Shown here piece after piece: positions 25,922-35,057 of a DNA stretch of 64,000 nt. The notes beneath the pieces are model-generated. The model did not search any database, was not told the DNA's origin, and saw nothing but the letters and a program-made list of their open reading frames with translations. The translations under genes and the position numbers were made by a program. The stretch's first letter is position 1, and each line of letters opens with the position of its first letter. Origin of the DNA: Brevibacillus antibioticus (GTDB lineage Bacteria; Bacillota; Bacilli; Brevibacillales; Brevibacillaceae); assembly GCF_005217615.1 (NCBI RefSeq), contig NZ_SZNK01000001.1, positions 494,001 to 558,000 of the forward strand, read 5' to 3'.

Positions 25922-26230
25922 ATGGAAGACAACCATCAATGTTGCTCGACTGATCGGTCCACTGAAAGGCCGGATAAAATCAAGTCTAATCTCATCTCCC
26001 GTCTCAATCGAGTAGAGGGACAAGTTCGCGGAATTCGCGGAATGGTAGAAAAGGATGTCTACTGCGACGACATTCTTAATCAAATTGCGGCTGTGCAGTC
26101 TGCACTGAATGCGGTTGGGAAAATGCTCCTCGAAGGACACATGAAAAGCTGTGTGATGGATCGCATTCAGCAAGGCGATCATGAAGTGATTGATGAGCTT
26201 TTGAAAACGATGAACAAACTTATGAAGTAA
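25922..26230 (+). CDS. csoR: CsoR/RcnR-family metal-sensing repressor
   Basis: A 102-residue all-helical repressor of the DUF156/CsoR family. The family helix LISRLNRVEGQVRGIRGMVE is followed by the copper-type ligand set Cys48 (DVYCDD), His73 and Cys77 (EGHMKSC), spaced C-x24-H-x3-C as in Cu(I)-sensing CsoR. An additional Cys pair lies at the N-terminus (HQCCS). No copA or copZ is adjacent, so its targets lie elsewhere or it regulates only itself. ATG at 25922 follows AAGGAGGAT. It sits between aroA and ccpA, where B. subtilis has no gene. Confidence 0.82.
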   Translation: MEDNHQCCSTDRSTERPDKIKSNLISRLNRVEGQVRGIRGMVEKDVYCDDILNQIAAVQSALNAVGKMLLEGHMKSCVMDRIQQGDHEVIDELLKTMNKLMK

Positions 26231-26255
26231 CGGGTGCGCAAGCCGTCAAAAACGA

Positions 26256-26284
26256 TTGCATCGGCATACGGCTTGTCGTATCAT
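26256..26284 (+). promoter_or_regulatory. SigA promoter of ccpA
   Basis: TTGCAT (26256-26261), 17 bases, TATCAT (26279-26284). Confidence 0.6.
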
Positions 26285-26299
26285 AGGTGCATATATTTA

Positions 26300-26313
26300 T
26301 GAAAACGCTTATG
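26300..26313 (+). promoter_or_regulatory. Candidate cre site in the ccpA leader
   Basis: TGAAAACGCTTATG matches 12 of 14 positions of TGWAARCGYTWWCA and lies about 10-25 bases downstream of the predicted transcription start, a position suited to roadblock autorepression by CcpA. Confidence 0.6.
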
Positions 26314-26345
26314 AAAACCAGAAAATAGGGAAATGAGGGTGCATG

Positions 26346-27356
26346 ATGCCGGTTACTATATACGATGTAGCAAGAGAAGCGGGGGTGTCGATGGCGACAG
26401 TTTCCCGCGTAGTCAACGGGAATCCCAACGTAAAGCCTTTGACCCGAAAAAAGGTATTGGCTGCGATTGAGCGCTTGGGATATCGACCGAATGCGGTTGC
26501 TCGTGGACTCGCTAGCAAAAAAACGACAACAGTTGGTGTCATCATCCCGGATATCTCCAGCTTGTTTTTCTCTGAATTGGCGCGAGGGATTGAAGATATC
26601 GCTACCATGTACAAATACAACATCATCCTGTGTAACTCTGACCAACGGATGGAAAAGGAATTGCAGCTCATTAATACCTTGCTCGAAAAGCAGGTGGACG
26701 GGCTTCTGTTTCTAGGCGCAGAAATCAAAGAAGATCATTTGCAGGCTTTAACAAGCACCTCTGTACCGACTGTACTCGCCGCGACTCGCGATGCGGACAA
26801 CGTCCTACCGTCGGTTAGCATTGACCACTTCCAAGCCGCATACGATGCGACGGAAGCACTGGTTGCACGCGGGCACAAGCGCATTGCGATGATCGCAGGT
26901 CCTGCAAATGATCCATTGGCAGGGTTGATGCGCTACGAAGGCTATAAAAAGGCATTGAAAGATGCGGGTATAGAGCTGGATGAAGAGCTGATTGCGACAG
27001 GCAACTACTTTTATGAATCTGGCTTGTCCACTACAAAAGCTTTTCTTGCTCTTAAAAATCCGCCTACGGCGATTTTCGCAGCGAATGATGAGATGGCCAT
27101 TGGCGCGATCCATGCCATTCAAGATTCTGGTTTGAACGTGCCAGGTGACATCGAAGTTATTGGTCACGATAATATTCGTCTGGTTGAAATGGTACGTCCA
27201 CGACTGACTTCTGTCGTACAGCCCATGTATGATATTGGTGCGGTGGCGATGCGCCTGTTGACCAAGTACATGAATAACGAGAATGTCGAAGAGCATGTCG
27301 TGCTGCTGCCACATCGAATTGAGTATCGGGAGAGCACAAAACCTGAGCAAGCTTGA
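26346..27356 (+). CDS. ccpA: Catabolite control protein A
   Basis: A 336-residue LacI/GalR-family master regulator of carbon catabolite repression, which binds cre sites together with HPr-Ser46-P. The DNA-binding head is [24 protein letters not shown] and the hinge helix is [12 protein letters not shown]; the core has the periplasmic-binding fold with [14 protein letters not shown] and the effector region [18 protein letters not shown]. Matches B. subtilis/B. megaterium CcpA from the first residue if the second of two tandem ATGs (26346) is used, seven bases after GAGGG. Gene order aroA-ccpA-...-acuCBA is conserved from Bacillus. Confidence 0.96.
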   Translation: MPVTIYDVAREAGVSMATVSRVVNGNPNVKPLTRKKVLAAIERLGYRPNAVARGLASKKTTTVGVIIPDISSLFFSELARGIEDIATMYKYNIILCNSDQRMEKELQLINTLLEKQVDGLLFLGAEIKEDHLQALTSTSVPTVLAATRDADNVLPSVSIDHFQAAYDATEALVARGHKRIAMIAGPANDPLAGLMRYEGYKKALKDAGIELDEELIATGNYFYESGLSTTKAFLALKNPPTAIFAANDEMAIGAIHAIQDSGLNVPGDIEVIGHDNIRLVEMVRPRLTSVVQPMYDIGAVAMRLLTKYMNNENVEEHVVLLPHRIEYRESTKPEQA

Positions 27357-27400
27357 GCGAAAAGGGACGTAGGCCATTGACAGCAAGAGGGGGATGGGAA

Positions 27401-28333
27401 ATGCGTTACGGAATTATCGGCGCGATGGATGAAGAAATCGCGCTTTACTTGGAAGCGATGCAAGATACGTCTACTGTGACCAAAGCAGGCATTACCTATT
27501 ACATAGGGAAAATGGAAGGCAAGGATGTCGTTCTGTGCAAATCAGGTGTCGGCAAGGTGAATGCTGCCGTGACGACGCAAATCCTAATCGATTCATTCCA
27601 AGTAGAACGTGTCATTTTCACAGGTGTGGCAGGAGCCGTTCAACCTGAATTAAATATTGGTGATATTGTGGTTTCGACGGATTGCATCCAACATGATATC
27701 GATGTGACACCGCTTGGCTTTGAGCCAGGACAAATTCCGTTTACAGAGCAATGGACTTGGCAAGCGGATGCTGGGCTGATGCAGCAAGCGATCGATGCGG
27801 GCAAGGAGCTAGAAGCGGGAGTTCAAGTAGTGAGCGGGCGTATCTTGTCCGGCGACCAGTTCGTTGCCAGTCGGGAAAAGGTTCAATGGCTATATGAGCA
27901 ATTTGGAGCACACTGCACCGAAATGGAAGGGGCATCTGTCGGACAAGTATGTGCGATGAATGGCGTGCCGTTTGTCGTGGTTCGCTCGATGTCTGATAAA
28001 GCAGACGGCTCCGCGCATGTAAACTTCGTGGAATTTACCAAGCTGGCTTCCCAACGCTCTTACGCAATTGTCCGTAACATGCTGATAGCTTCTCAAGCAT
28101 CGACAGCTGCGGGAGTAATCGTCTACTCGACGAAAAACTGTGTGGATTGCGACATGGTTAAAAATTGGCTGACAGCAAAAGGGGTTTCCTTTGAAGTACG
28201 CGATGTCATGACGAGTCGTGCCTATCAAGAGGAAGTGGAGCGCTTTGGCTTCATGGGTGTGCCTGTAACAGTCGTAGGCGATAAAGCGGTAAAAGGCTTT
28301 GCACCTTCTGAGCTGGAAGAGCTAGTGAAATAG
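27401..28333 (+). CDS. mtnN: MTA/SAH nucleosidase fused to a glutaredoxin domain
   Basis: A 310-residue fusion. Residues 1-230 are a complete 5'-methylthioadenosine/S-adenosylhomocysteine nucleosidase: MRYGIIGAMDEEIALYLE (catalytic Glu), VIFTGVAGAV, EMEGASVGQVCAM and the catalytic Asp in VRSMSDKADG. It splits adenine from MTA or SAH. After an eight-residue linker, residues ~239-310 form a glutaredoxin/NrdH-like domain: VIVYSTKNCVDCDMVKNWL with the redox pair Cys247-x2-Cys250, and cis-Pro in FMGVPVTVVGDK. B. subtilis MtnN is the nucleosidase alone (231 aa). The reading frame is continuous. ATG at 27401 has GAGGGGGATGGG upstream. It directly follows ccpA and is probably cotranscribed. Confidence 0.93.
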   Translation: MRYGIIGAMDEEIALYLEAMQDTSTVTKAGITYYIGKMEGKDVVLCKSGVGKVNAAVTTQILIDSFQVERVIFTGVAGAVQPELNIGDIVVSTDCIQHDIDVTPLGFEPGQIPFTEQWTWQADAGLMQQAIDAGKELEAGVQVVSGRILSGDQFVASREKVQWLYEQFGAHCTEMEGASVGQVCAMNGVPFVVVRSMSDKADGSAHVNFVEFTKLASQRSYAIVRNMLIASQASTAAGVIVYSTKNCVDCDMVKNWLTAKGVSFEVRDVMTSRAYQEEVERFGFMGVPVTVVGDKAVKGFAPSELEELVK

Positions 28334-28345
28334 AGTTTGGCATAG

Positions 28346-28397
28346 AAAAAGCGTGCTGACCAGTATCCAAGGGTACGAGGGCAGCACGCTTTTTTTA
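28346..28397. terminator. Bidirectional terminator
   Basis: AAAAAGCGTGCTG pairs with CAGCACGCTTTTTTT between the converging mtnN-grx and acuC genes. Confidence 0.92.
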
Positions 28398-29552
28398 TTT
28401 CTCTGATCCAATAGGTGCGTACAGCATCGCACGTTCTAACGTAAGCCGATTTTTTTCCGTAATCTCTGTTCGTCGTGGGATTGTTGGGAATGGTTCGTCA
28501 AAAAGCCGAGGTGGCAAGGGCAAATCTGTCTCAGGCTGCCAGCGCTTGAGCCAGGCTTCGGGAAGTTCACCGTCTGAAAGAGGCTGATCGCTCATCTCAC
28601 TCCATACCAGCGTCCACGCCCGTGGTACCACCCGCCAAATATCGTAGCCCCCGCCGCCTACCGCAATCCAACGACCGTCACAATATTCATGAGCGAGACG
28701 GTGAGCAAGACGAGGAATCGCTTGATAAATCTTCATCGAGCAGGACAAATGGGTGAGGGGATCGTACGCATGAGCGTCACAACCATTTTGGGTCAGGATG
28801 ACATCGGGCTTGAAGCCAGCTGCTAGCTTTGACACCAGCTCTTCATACACTTCCAGGAAAGAATCGTCTTCCGTGAAGGCATCGAGCGGAACGTTGACAG
28901 AATAACCGTAACCACTTCCATCTCCCCGTTCAGACAAATTGCCTGTTCCCGGGAAGAGATACTTTCCCGTTTCGTGAATGGATACAGTCAGTACATGAGG
29001 GTCATCATAAAACGCCCACTGGACCCCATCTCCATGATGGGCGTCTGTGTCGATGTACAGCACACGCGCATTCCAGTTTTTTCGCAAATAAGCGATCGCG
29101 ACGGAGCAATCGTTGTAGATACAAAATCCAGAGGCGCGTCCACGAAAGGCATGATGCAGTCCACCAGCGGGATTGAAGGCGTGTTCTGCCTGTCCACTCA
29201 TAACCGCGTCTACTGCGTTTAACGTACCTCCGACGATCAGCGAGGACGCTTCATGCATGTTCGAAAAACAGGGAACATCCTCTGTTCCCAAGCCATAACT
29301 GGCTGCCTGAGGAAGCTCGTGTTCACTATGGCCCTGATCGCGAACAAATTGGATATAACGTGGGTCATGCACCAGGGCGAGCTCTTCATCTGTCGCCGGA
29401 CGGGGAGTCAGGATGTCTGAGTCTTTGAGTAATCCGTAACTGCTCATCAGATCGTGTGTGAGGAGCAGACGACGCTGGTTGAACGGATGATCATCATGAA
29501 AATAATATTGCGTGTAGTCTGGAGAGTAGATCAGACGAGCATTTCGGCTCAC
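28395..29552 (-). CDS. acuC: AcuC, class I histone-deacetylase-type protein deacetylase
   Basis: A 385-residue zinc deacetylase that reactivates acetyl-CoA synthetase by removing the acetyl group that AcuA adds. HDAC signatures: GGLHHAFRGRASGFCIYND, the zinc site DTDAHHGDGVQWAFY, NVPLDAFTEDDSF and the second zinc Asp in TQNGCDAHAYDPL, ending with AVGGGGYD. GTG start at 29552, overlapping the acuB stop by four bases (GTGA), with AAGGAGG upstream. Third gene of acuA-acuB-acuC, as in Bacillus. Confidence 0.96.
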   Translation of the reverse strand: MSRNARLIYSPDYTQYYFHDDHPFNQRRLLLTHDLMSSYGLLKDSDILTPRPATDEELALVHDPRYIQFVRDQGHSEHELPQAASYGLGTEDVPCFSNMHEASSLIVGGTLNAVDAVMSGQAEHAFNPAGGLHHAFRGRASGFCIYNDCSVAIAYLRKNWNARVLYIDTDAHHGDGVQWAFYDDPHVLTVSIHETGKYLFPGTGNLSERGDGSGYGYSVNVPLDAFTEDDSFLEVYEELVSKLAAGFKPDVILTQNGCDAHAYDPLTHLSCSMKIYQAIPRLAHRLAHEYCDGRWIAVGGGGYDIWRVVPRAWTLVWSEMSDQPLSDGELPEAWLKRWQPETDLPLPPRLFDEPFPTIPRRTEITEKNRLTLERAMLYAPIGSEK

Positions 29553-30193
29553 TGGGGTATCCCTCCTTCCGTAGGTCCGATTACGGAAAAGCCTTTTTCA
29601 AGGAGCAATTGCGTCACGATACGCGGATCAATGGTCTGTACCCGAAAAACAAGGTTCTTTTTCGCGGGCTTTTTCCCAGGAAAGACTACGATGCTCGTGA
29701 CATTTACTTGTGCATCGCGAAAGACTTGACTGACTTCTGCCAGCATGCCGACGCGGTCATCTACTTCGACTTCGATATGGGAGCTAGGTTTGTTAACGCC
29801 GAATAATTCAATCAGGCTAGAGAAAAGATCCGATTCCGTGATCAATCCCACGAGCCGATTCCCTTCGACGATGGGTAGAGAGCCGATTTTGTGCTCGTAT
29901 AGTTGGAGGGCTGCGTCTTCGATGAAATCCAGTGGGTGGGCAGTGATGACTTGTTGATTCATGATATCGGCTACAGGCTTGTGCAGGACGGTGTCGTCAT
30001 CGTCATGTGTGAGCAGCCGAGAGGGGAGAGCGTCTCGCAGGTCACGGTCCGAGACAATGCCGACGAGTGAGTCGTTTTCAATGACAGGTAAATGCCTGAT
30101 TCTGTTTGCACGGAGGAGAAGAAGCGCTTCTCCGATTGTAGTGGATGGCTGGATCGTGACTATTTTTTTCCGCATAATCTCTTCAATACGCAT
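29549..30193 (-). CDS. acuB: AcuB, CBS-pair and ACT-domain protein
   Basis: A 214-residue protein of the acetoin/acetate utilisation operon. Two CBS domains (about 1-140) bear the motifs TIQPSTTIGEALLLL, HLPVIENDSLVGIVSDRDL and SLPIVEGNRLVGLITESDLF and should bind an adenine nucleotide. A C-terminal ACT domain (about 145-214) follows. Probably a nucleotide-sensing modulator of AcuA/AcuC; the exact role is unknown even in B. subtilis. ATG at 30193 has GGAGG upstream. Confidence 0.93.
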   Translation of the reverse strand: MRIEEIMRKKIVTIQPSTTIGEALLLLRANRIRHLPVIENDSLVGIVSDRDLRDALPSRLLTHDDDDTVLHKPVADIMNQQVITAHPLDFIEDAALQLYEHKIGSLPIVEGNRLVGLITESDLFSSLIELFGVNKPSSHIEVEVDDRVGMLAEVSQVFRDAQVNVTSIVVFPGKKPAKKNLVFRVQTIDPRIVTQLLLEKGFSVIGPTEGGIPQ

Positions 30194-30227
30194 AAGAGTG
30201 ACCTCCTGGAATCAAAAGGCGTCCAAA

Positions 30228-30860
30228 CTAGTAAAGAAAACGATTTTGAAACCGCATAGCATCAAAAGCAACGACTGTTTCTGGGGGTACACGCTTGCCG
30301 ATTTTGGCCATGAGACAGTTGGCGGGATGTGAGCATATTTCCGGGTCGTCTGTCGCCATCCAGCTTAGGCCTGCGCTGCCCATGACCTTTTCCATGACCT
30401 TTCTGTATTGCCACACATCGAGTCCTGTCCCTTTCAGATCCCAATGCCAGTAATACTCCGTTGTAAGAATGACGTAGTCTTCCATGGCGTCGTCCAGGAA
30501 GGCGACTTCCAGCAGCTTTTTGCCTACGCCACCCGCTCTCACTTTATGACTGATTTCAATCGCGCCCAGCTCCAACAAATCGGGCAGTTGCGCTTGTGAC
30601 CATCGCTCCAATGGATCGGGGTGCAGAAAGGTCACGTAGCCGAGGACGAGGTCTCCTTCGCGTGCAATGATAATGCGCCCTTCAGGCAAATCAGCGATTT
30701 CAATGAGAGCTTCATGCTGCTGTTCAGGGATACGAAAAGCTTTCAGTCCCTCATCAAAGCGTAATGAGGCTAGATAACTTCCTGTAATCGGTCCTTCGAC
30801 GAGCAGCTCCTTGTTGTTCACCATTAGGCTCAATGAATGATAGCGTTTGACGTGCTCCAT
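30228..30860 (-). CDS. acuA: AcuA, GNAT acetyltransferase acting on acetyl-CoA synthetase
   Basis: A 210-residue GNAT-family protein acetyltransferase that in B. subtilis inactivates AcsA by acetylating its catalytic lysine. The acetyl-CoA pyrophosphate loop appears as ISHKVRAGGVGKKLLE, after LGYVTFLHPDPLERW. First gene of the acuABC operon on the minus strand. The target gene acsA, adjacent in B. subtilis, is not here; rpsD and a PBP gene follow instead, so acsA must lie elsewhere if present. Confidence 0.94.
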   Translation of the reverse strand: MEHVKRYHSLSLMVNNKELLVEGPITGSYLASLRFDEGLKAFRIPEQQHEALIEIADLPEGRIIIAREGDLVLGYVTFLHPDPLERWSQAQLPDLLELGAIEISHKVRAGGVGKKLLEVAFLDDAMEDYVILTTEYYWHWDLKGTGLDVWQYRKVMEKVMGSAGLSWMATDDPEICSHPANCLMAKIGKRVPPETVVAFDAMRFQNRFLY

Positions 30861-30884
30861 CAGTTCCCCCCCTTACGATTGTAG

Positions 30885-30915
30885 AAAAACAGAGATGGCG
30901 TCTAACCATCTCTGT
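30885..30915 (-). terminator. Terminator of the PBP gene
   Basis: On the minus strand CAGAGATGG pairs with CCATCTCTG, followed by TTTTT. Confidence 0.88.
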
Positions 30916-30931
30916 CAGTTGTCATTCCAGT

Positions 30932-33900
30932 TTATTCTGTGGTGTTGGCAGTTACGATGTTAGAATGTGGCGATTCTCCGTAACTGTTGACTGCGGTAAT
31001 GTAATAGTTACTGCCATTCGGTACTTCTGCTGCGTGTGTAAAGCTTGTGCTAGAGACAGTACCGAGTAGCAAATAGCCGCTTGCTAAGTCTGGGCTAAAA
31101 TATACGTTGTACATCTGCTCAGACGAGCTGCTTCCTTTCCACTTTAGCTGCCAACCGTTAGGCGTATTTTTGATAGACAAGGATTTCGGAGCAGCAGGTG
31201 GTAAAGCGGAATCTGTGCTTGTATTCGTGCCTCCTGATCCATCTGGAGGGTTAGTCCCAATTCCATCTGGATCTGTCTGACCATTCCCGTTATTGTCCAT
31301 CGGATTCGGGATGCCTGTTCCCGTACCTTGATTTGGATCAGGCAACTGCCATGTCTGTGTAGAACCGACAGAAGAGATTGCGGACGGCTGCGATTCATGG
31401 CCAGCGATATCCACAGAAGTGACATAATAGCCTAAATCTCCGTGGGTTGCAGTCGTATCGGCAAAAGTCAATTCGGATGGATCTTTCACAGTCGCTACTT
31501 TGACAAAGCCGTTCTGCACATCAGCGCGGTAGATACGATAACCGACCAAGTCAGCTTCTTTGGCTGATTGCCAGGTAAGCGTAACTTGCTTGCCTGAGCC
31601 TGTGGCTGTTACACCGCTTGGCGAAGATGGCACTCCACCCTCCTCAGTACGAGGGTCTTCCTTGTCAGGTAGGCGCTGCTCCCAATCTGGTGGTTGGCTG
31701 GCGACCCGACTGTTTTTCGCTTGAATTTGCTCCTTGGTAGGTAGCGGATCAGGTGAGCGGTAGAAGACGCCTTCGGTAACAAAATCTTCAGGTGTTCCTT
31801 CCTTCGCCAAATACCGTTCGCCATTATACGTAATGACGCGTGCTTTTTGGTGGGTATCGTCCACCTTCGTCGGAACGAACTTGCTGTTGAACAAATCAGT
31901 GATCAAATGGCCAGCTTCTTTCGAGAGCTCACTTGGCAAAAGACCTGATTTCGAGTCAACAGTCGCGCTGACAATTCCCGCTGGCTTTTTAAAGGTGGAG
32001 TCAGAAGGTGAAAGGTTCGGATGCTTTGCAATGACATCCTTCATGACCTTACCCCATATGACCATCGGAACATATTTGTCTGCGTCTGGCATTGGATATG
32101 GCTCGTCAAAGCCAACCCATACCCCCATGGACAGCTCTGGCGTGTAACCGACGAACCAAAGGTCGTTGCTGTTGTTCGTTGTTCCGGTTTTACCAGCCAC
32201 ATCGACTTTGCGCGGCACGTATTTGCGGATGTGTGTACCTGTACCGTTATTGACAACGGTACGCATCATATCAGTGATCAAGTATGCTGTTTGCTCGCTG
32301 TATACTTGCACAGGTTTGTTTTCATGGTGGTAAATTACTTTTCCGGTGTTATCTTCAATTCGGTCAATCAGATAGGCATCCACGAAAGAACCGTGATTCG
32401 CGAATGTCGCATAGGCGTTTGTAATTTCCTCGGCAGTTGTTCCGTAGGTAAGACCGCCAATTACACCAGTGGCTGCATAGTTGTCAGCATCGACCAATGT
32501 TGTGATTCCCATTTTCTTCACATATTCGAGAGCCGTTCGAATGTCAACTTTTAAATACGTCTTGATCGCCGGGATGTTCCAGGACATCCGCAGTGCTTCG
32601 CGGGCACTCATAATCCCTTGCCATTTGTTGTTCCAGTTCTTAGGTAAATGGGAACCGTTCTGGCCGTCAGCGAGTAGCACCGGGGCGTCATCGATTGGGG
32701 ATGCTGGCTGGAGCAATCCCAGTTCAAAAGCAGGAGCATAAGCTGCAAGTGGCTTCATGGCCGAACCAGGCTGGCGTGGTACGGTGGCGTGGTTCGTCTG
32801 TTCCACCTTGAAGTCACGTCCCCCGATCATGCCGAGGATGGCTCCTGTTTTGTTGTGAATCAGCATTGCGCCGACTTCTTCCAGAGCATTTTCGATTTTC
32901 TCTGTTTTGCCGTTCGAGCGACGAATCGTATAGGTGCGATTCTTACCGAAGTTTTTCGGATCGGCTGCAATAGCTTGCATGATGTCATATACGTTCTTGT
33001 CGATTGTGGTATGTATCTTGTACCCTTTTCGCAGTATGTCACGACGTTTCTCTTCAACCAGCTGTCGGTATTCGTTGCGGCCGATGGTTGACTTATCTCG
33101 CCCTTTTTCCAAGAGGTCTGCATCCACAAGTTGACGTGCGGCACGATCTTCAATTTCCATCATCAAGAAAGGTACTTCTCGATAGGCCTGCTGCGTCGGT
33201 TTTGCTAGCTGTGCCTTCAAATCACCTGTGAGAGCTCCATCGTATTGGGTTCGTGTGATGTAGCCATTTTCCAGCATGCGATCCAGCACCATTTTTTGGC
33301 GTTCCTTCCCGCGCTGATAGCTTTCTGCACGGAATGGAGAGTAGGCACCTGGGTTTTGAATCATTCCCGCAAGATAGGAGCCCTCAGCGAGCCCGAGCTC
33401 TTTTACATCTTTGCCAAAAATCCCTTTTGCAGCAGCCTGTACGCCGTATACGTTTGATCCGTTGGCGTTTTTTCCGAAGTAAATTTCGTTCATGTAGGCT
33501 TCTAGAATCTGATCTTTGGAAAACATGCGCTCAATCCGAATCGCGGTAAAGATTTCACGGGCCTTACGGGTGTGGCTAACTTCAGCAGAGAGGATTGTAT
33601 TTTTTACAAGCTGCTGTGTAATCGTACTACCACCTGTTACGACAGGTTGGTTGGTAATTTCCTGAATCGCTCCGCGCATGGTAGATTGAAGCGAAACTCC
33701 GGAGTGGTGGTAGTAGGTTTTGTCTTCAGTTGCGATGATGGCATTAATTAAATAGGGAGAAACGTCTGCTTTCTTCACCAAACGTCGATCGCCTTCTTCG
33801 GCCCGCAATTGACCGATCAGAGAGCCGTCGTTGTAGTAGGCGAATCCAGTCAGATAGTTGGTGAAGATTTTATTCTCCAGTTCCTCCTTGCTGCGCACAG

Positions 33901-34072
33901 GCTCGTCCTTCACGAGTGCGGCAACATAACCTGTCACGATTCCTCCCGCGACTGCAGCTCCCATTAGCCCAAGTACGAAAACGATTTGGAAGATGATCCA
34001 GAACGTTCTACTACGGCTTCTGCGTCGCTTTTTCTTCGTCGGTTCAGAGGAAGATGTGTGGTTATTCGACAT
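30932..34072 (-). CDS. Class A penicillin-binding protein with two FN3 domains
   Basis: A 1046-residue bifunctional peptidoglycan synthase anchored by one N-terminal helix (about 25-50) after a basic cytoplasmic tail. The GT51 glycosyltransferase (about 75-260) has IIATEDKTYYHHSGV and GGSTITQQLVKNTIL. The transpeptidase (about 390-690) has the active-site S-x2-K in PGSAMKPLAAY, SWN, and KTGTTNNSND. C-terminal extension: one fibronectin type III domain (about 825-915), a Gly/Pro/Asn/Asp-rich linker and a second FN3 domain (about 955-1045). Resembles PBP1/PBP2c/2d-type proteins; FN3 repeats probably bind wall polymers. It occupies the acsA-tyrS position of B. subtilis, between acuA and rpsD. 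Confidence 0.95.
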   Translation of the reverse strand: MSNNHTSSSEPTKKKRRRSRSRTFWIIFQIVFVLGLMGAAVAGGIVTGYVAALVKDEPVRSKEELENKIFTNYLTGFAYYNDGSLIGQLRAEEGDRRLVKKADVSPYLINAIIATEDKTYYHHSGVSLQSTMRGAIQEITNQPVVTGGSTITQQLVKNTILSAEVSHTRKAREIFTAIRIERMFSKDQILEAYMNEIYFGKNANGSNVYGVQAAAKGIFGKDVKELGLAEGSYLAGMIQNPGAYSPFRAESYQRGKERQKMVLDRMLENGYITRTQYDGALTGDLKAQLAKPTQQAYREVPFLMMEIEDRAARQLVDADLLEKGRDKSTIGRNEYRQLVEEKRRDILRKGYKIHTTIDKNVYDIMQAIAADPKNFGKNRTYTIRRSNGKTEKIENALEEVGAMLIHNKTGAILGMIGGRDFKVEQTNHATVPRQPGSAMKPLAAYAPAFELGLLQPASPIDDAPVLLADGQNGSHLPKNWNNKWQGIMSAREALRMSWNIPAIKTYLKVDIRTALEYVKKMGITTLVDADNYAATGVIGGLTYGTTAEEITNAYATFANHGSFVDAYLIDRIEDNTGKVIYHHENKPVQVYSEQTAYLITDMMRTVVNNGTGTHIRKYVPRKVDVAGKTGTTNNSNDLWFVGYTPELSMGVWVGFDEPYPMPDADKYVPMVIWGKVMKDVIAKHPNLSPSDSTFKKPAGIVSATVDSKSGLLPSELSKEAGHLITDLFNSKFVPTKVDDTHQKARVITYNGERYLAKEGTPEDFVTEGVFYRSPDPLPTKEQIQAKNSRVASQPPDWEQRLPDKEDPRTEEGGVPSSPSGVTATGSGKQVTLTWQSAKEADLVGYRIYRADVQNGFVKVATVKDPSELTFADTTATHGDLGYYVTSVDIAGHESQPSAISSVGSTQTWQLPDPNQGTGTGIPNPMDNNGNGQTDPDGIGTNPPDGSGGTNTSTDSALPPAAPKSLSIKNTPNGWQLKWKGSSSSEQMYNVYFSPDLASGYLLLGTVSSTSFTHAAEVPNGSNYYITAVNSYGESPHSNIVTANTTE

Positions 34073-34195
34073 AGTCTACGACCCCCTAGCATACCACCTG
34101 ATTATACCATACGAGGAACCTAGAGGATAGAATATGCGTAGGAGATAGCAAAATGTGTCAAAAACCGTTGAAAGTTGTCGGTGAATGAAAGCAAT

Positions 34196-34240
34196 AAAAA
34201 AAAGAGCAGGCCGACAAGCGGCACTACTCTTTTTCTTTTT
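34196..34240 (-). terminator. Terminator of rpsD
   Basis: On the minus strand an imperfect stem, AAGAGTAG-TGCCG with CGGC-CTGCTCTT, is followed by a run of T. Confidence 0.75.
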
Positions 34241-34252
34241 ATCCTCAGACGA

Positions 34253-34852
34253 TTAACGGCTGTAGAACTCAACGATCAGAACTTCGTTGATTTCAGCTGG
34301 CATTTCTTCACGGTCTGGCAGACGAGTGAAGGTACCTTCAGCAGCAGCATCGTTGAATGTAACGTAGTTCGGCAGGAAAGTGCGACCTTCCAGAGCGTCC
34401 TTGATCAGTTGCAGACCACGGGACTTTTCACGAATGGAGATTACATCACCCGGTTGTACGCGGTAGGATGGGATGTTTACTTTTTTGCCGTTTACCAGGA
34501 AGTGACCATGGTTTACCAACTGACGAGCAGCTGGGCGAGTTGGAGCAAAGCCCATGCGGTATACCACGTTATCCAGACGGGATTCCAGCAATTTCATGAA
34601 GTTTTCGCCCACTACGCCAGCCATTTTGCTAGCATTGTCGAAAGTGCGGCGGAATTGTTTTTCGTTAAGGCCAAACATGTGGCGCAGTTTTTGCTTTTCT
34701 TGCAACTGGATTCCGTACTCGCTCAGTTTACGACGGTTGTTGTGACCGTGTTGACCTGGAGGGAAGTTGCGTTTGATGTCTTTTCCTGTACCATCGAGGG
34801 AGATACCCAGACGACGAGCAAGTTTGTGACGAGGTCCTGTGTAACGTGACAT
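34253..34852 (-). CDS. rpsD: 30S ribosomal protein S4
   Basis: A 199-residue primary 16S rRNA-binding protein of the small subunit. It begins [20 protein letters not shown] and carries the S4 RNA-binding domain [33 protein letters not shown]. It is of the form without the N-terminal zinc-finger cysteines. AAAGGAG lies upstream of ATG at 34852. As in Bacillus it is monocistronic, away from the ribosomal protein clusters, and preceded by a long leader. Confidence 0.98.
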   Translation of the reverse strand: MSRYTGPRHKLARRLGISLDGTGKDIKRNFPPGQHGHNNRRKLSEYGIQLQEKQKLRHMFGLNEKQFRRTFDNASKMAGVVGENFMKLLESRLDNVVYRMGFAPTRPAARQLVNHGHFLVNGKKVNIPSYRVQPGDVISIREKSRGLQLIKDALEGRTFLPNYVTFNDAAAEGTFTRLPDREEMPAEINEVLIVEFYSR

Positions 34853-35057
34853 GTATTCATTCTCCTTTAATATGGATTCGCAGGTGTTTACTTCCGGCAG
34901 GTTAGTTCCTACTTTATCTACACGAACTTCGGACGGTAGCGTTTCCGCATCGTGCTCCTCACAGATGATCAGCCGCCGTCTGTAAAGGGAGGGAACTAAG
35001 AGGGTACATCCTTCCGTTTTTACCTACAATCAATGCTACCCTGTACACATACATTCA
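34853..35057 (-). promoter_or_regulatory. Long rpsD leader, probable S4 autoregulatory RNA
   Basis: About 200 non-coding bases lie between the rpsD promoter and start. In Bacillus S4 binds its own leader to repress translation, and this leader contains several potential stems (for example CCGGAAG/CTTCCG and GGGAGGGA regions). I did not derive a full fold, so the regulatory role is inferred from the gene and leader length. Confidence 0.6.
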
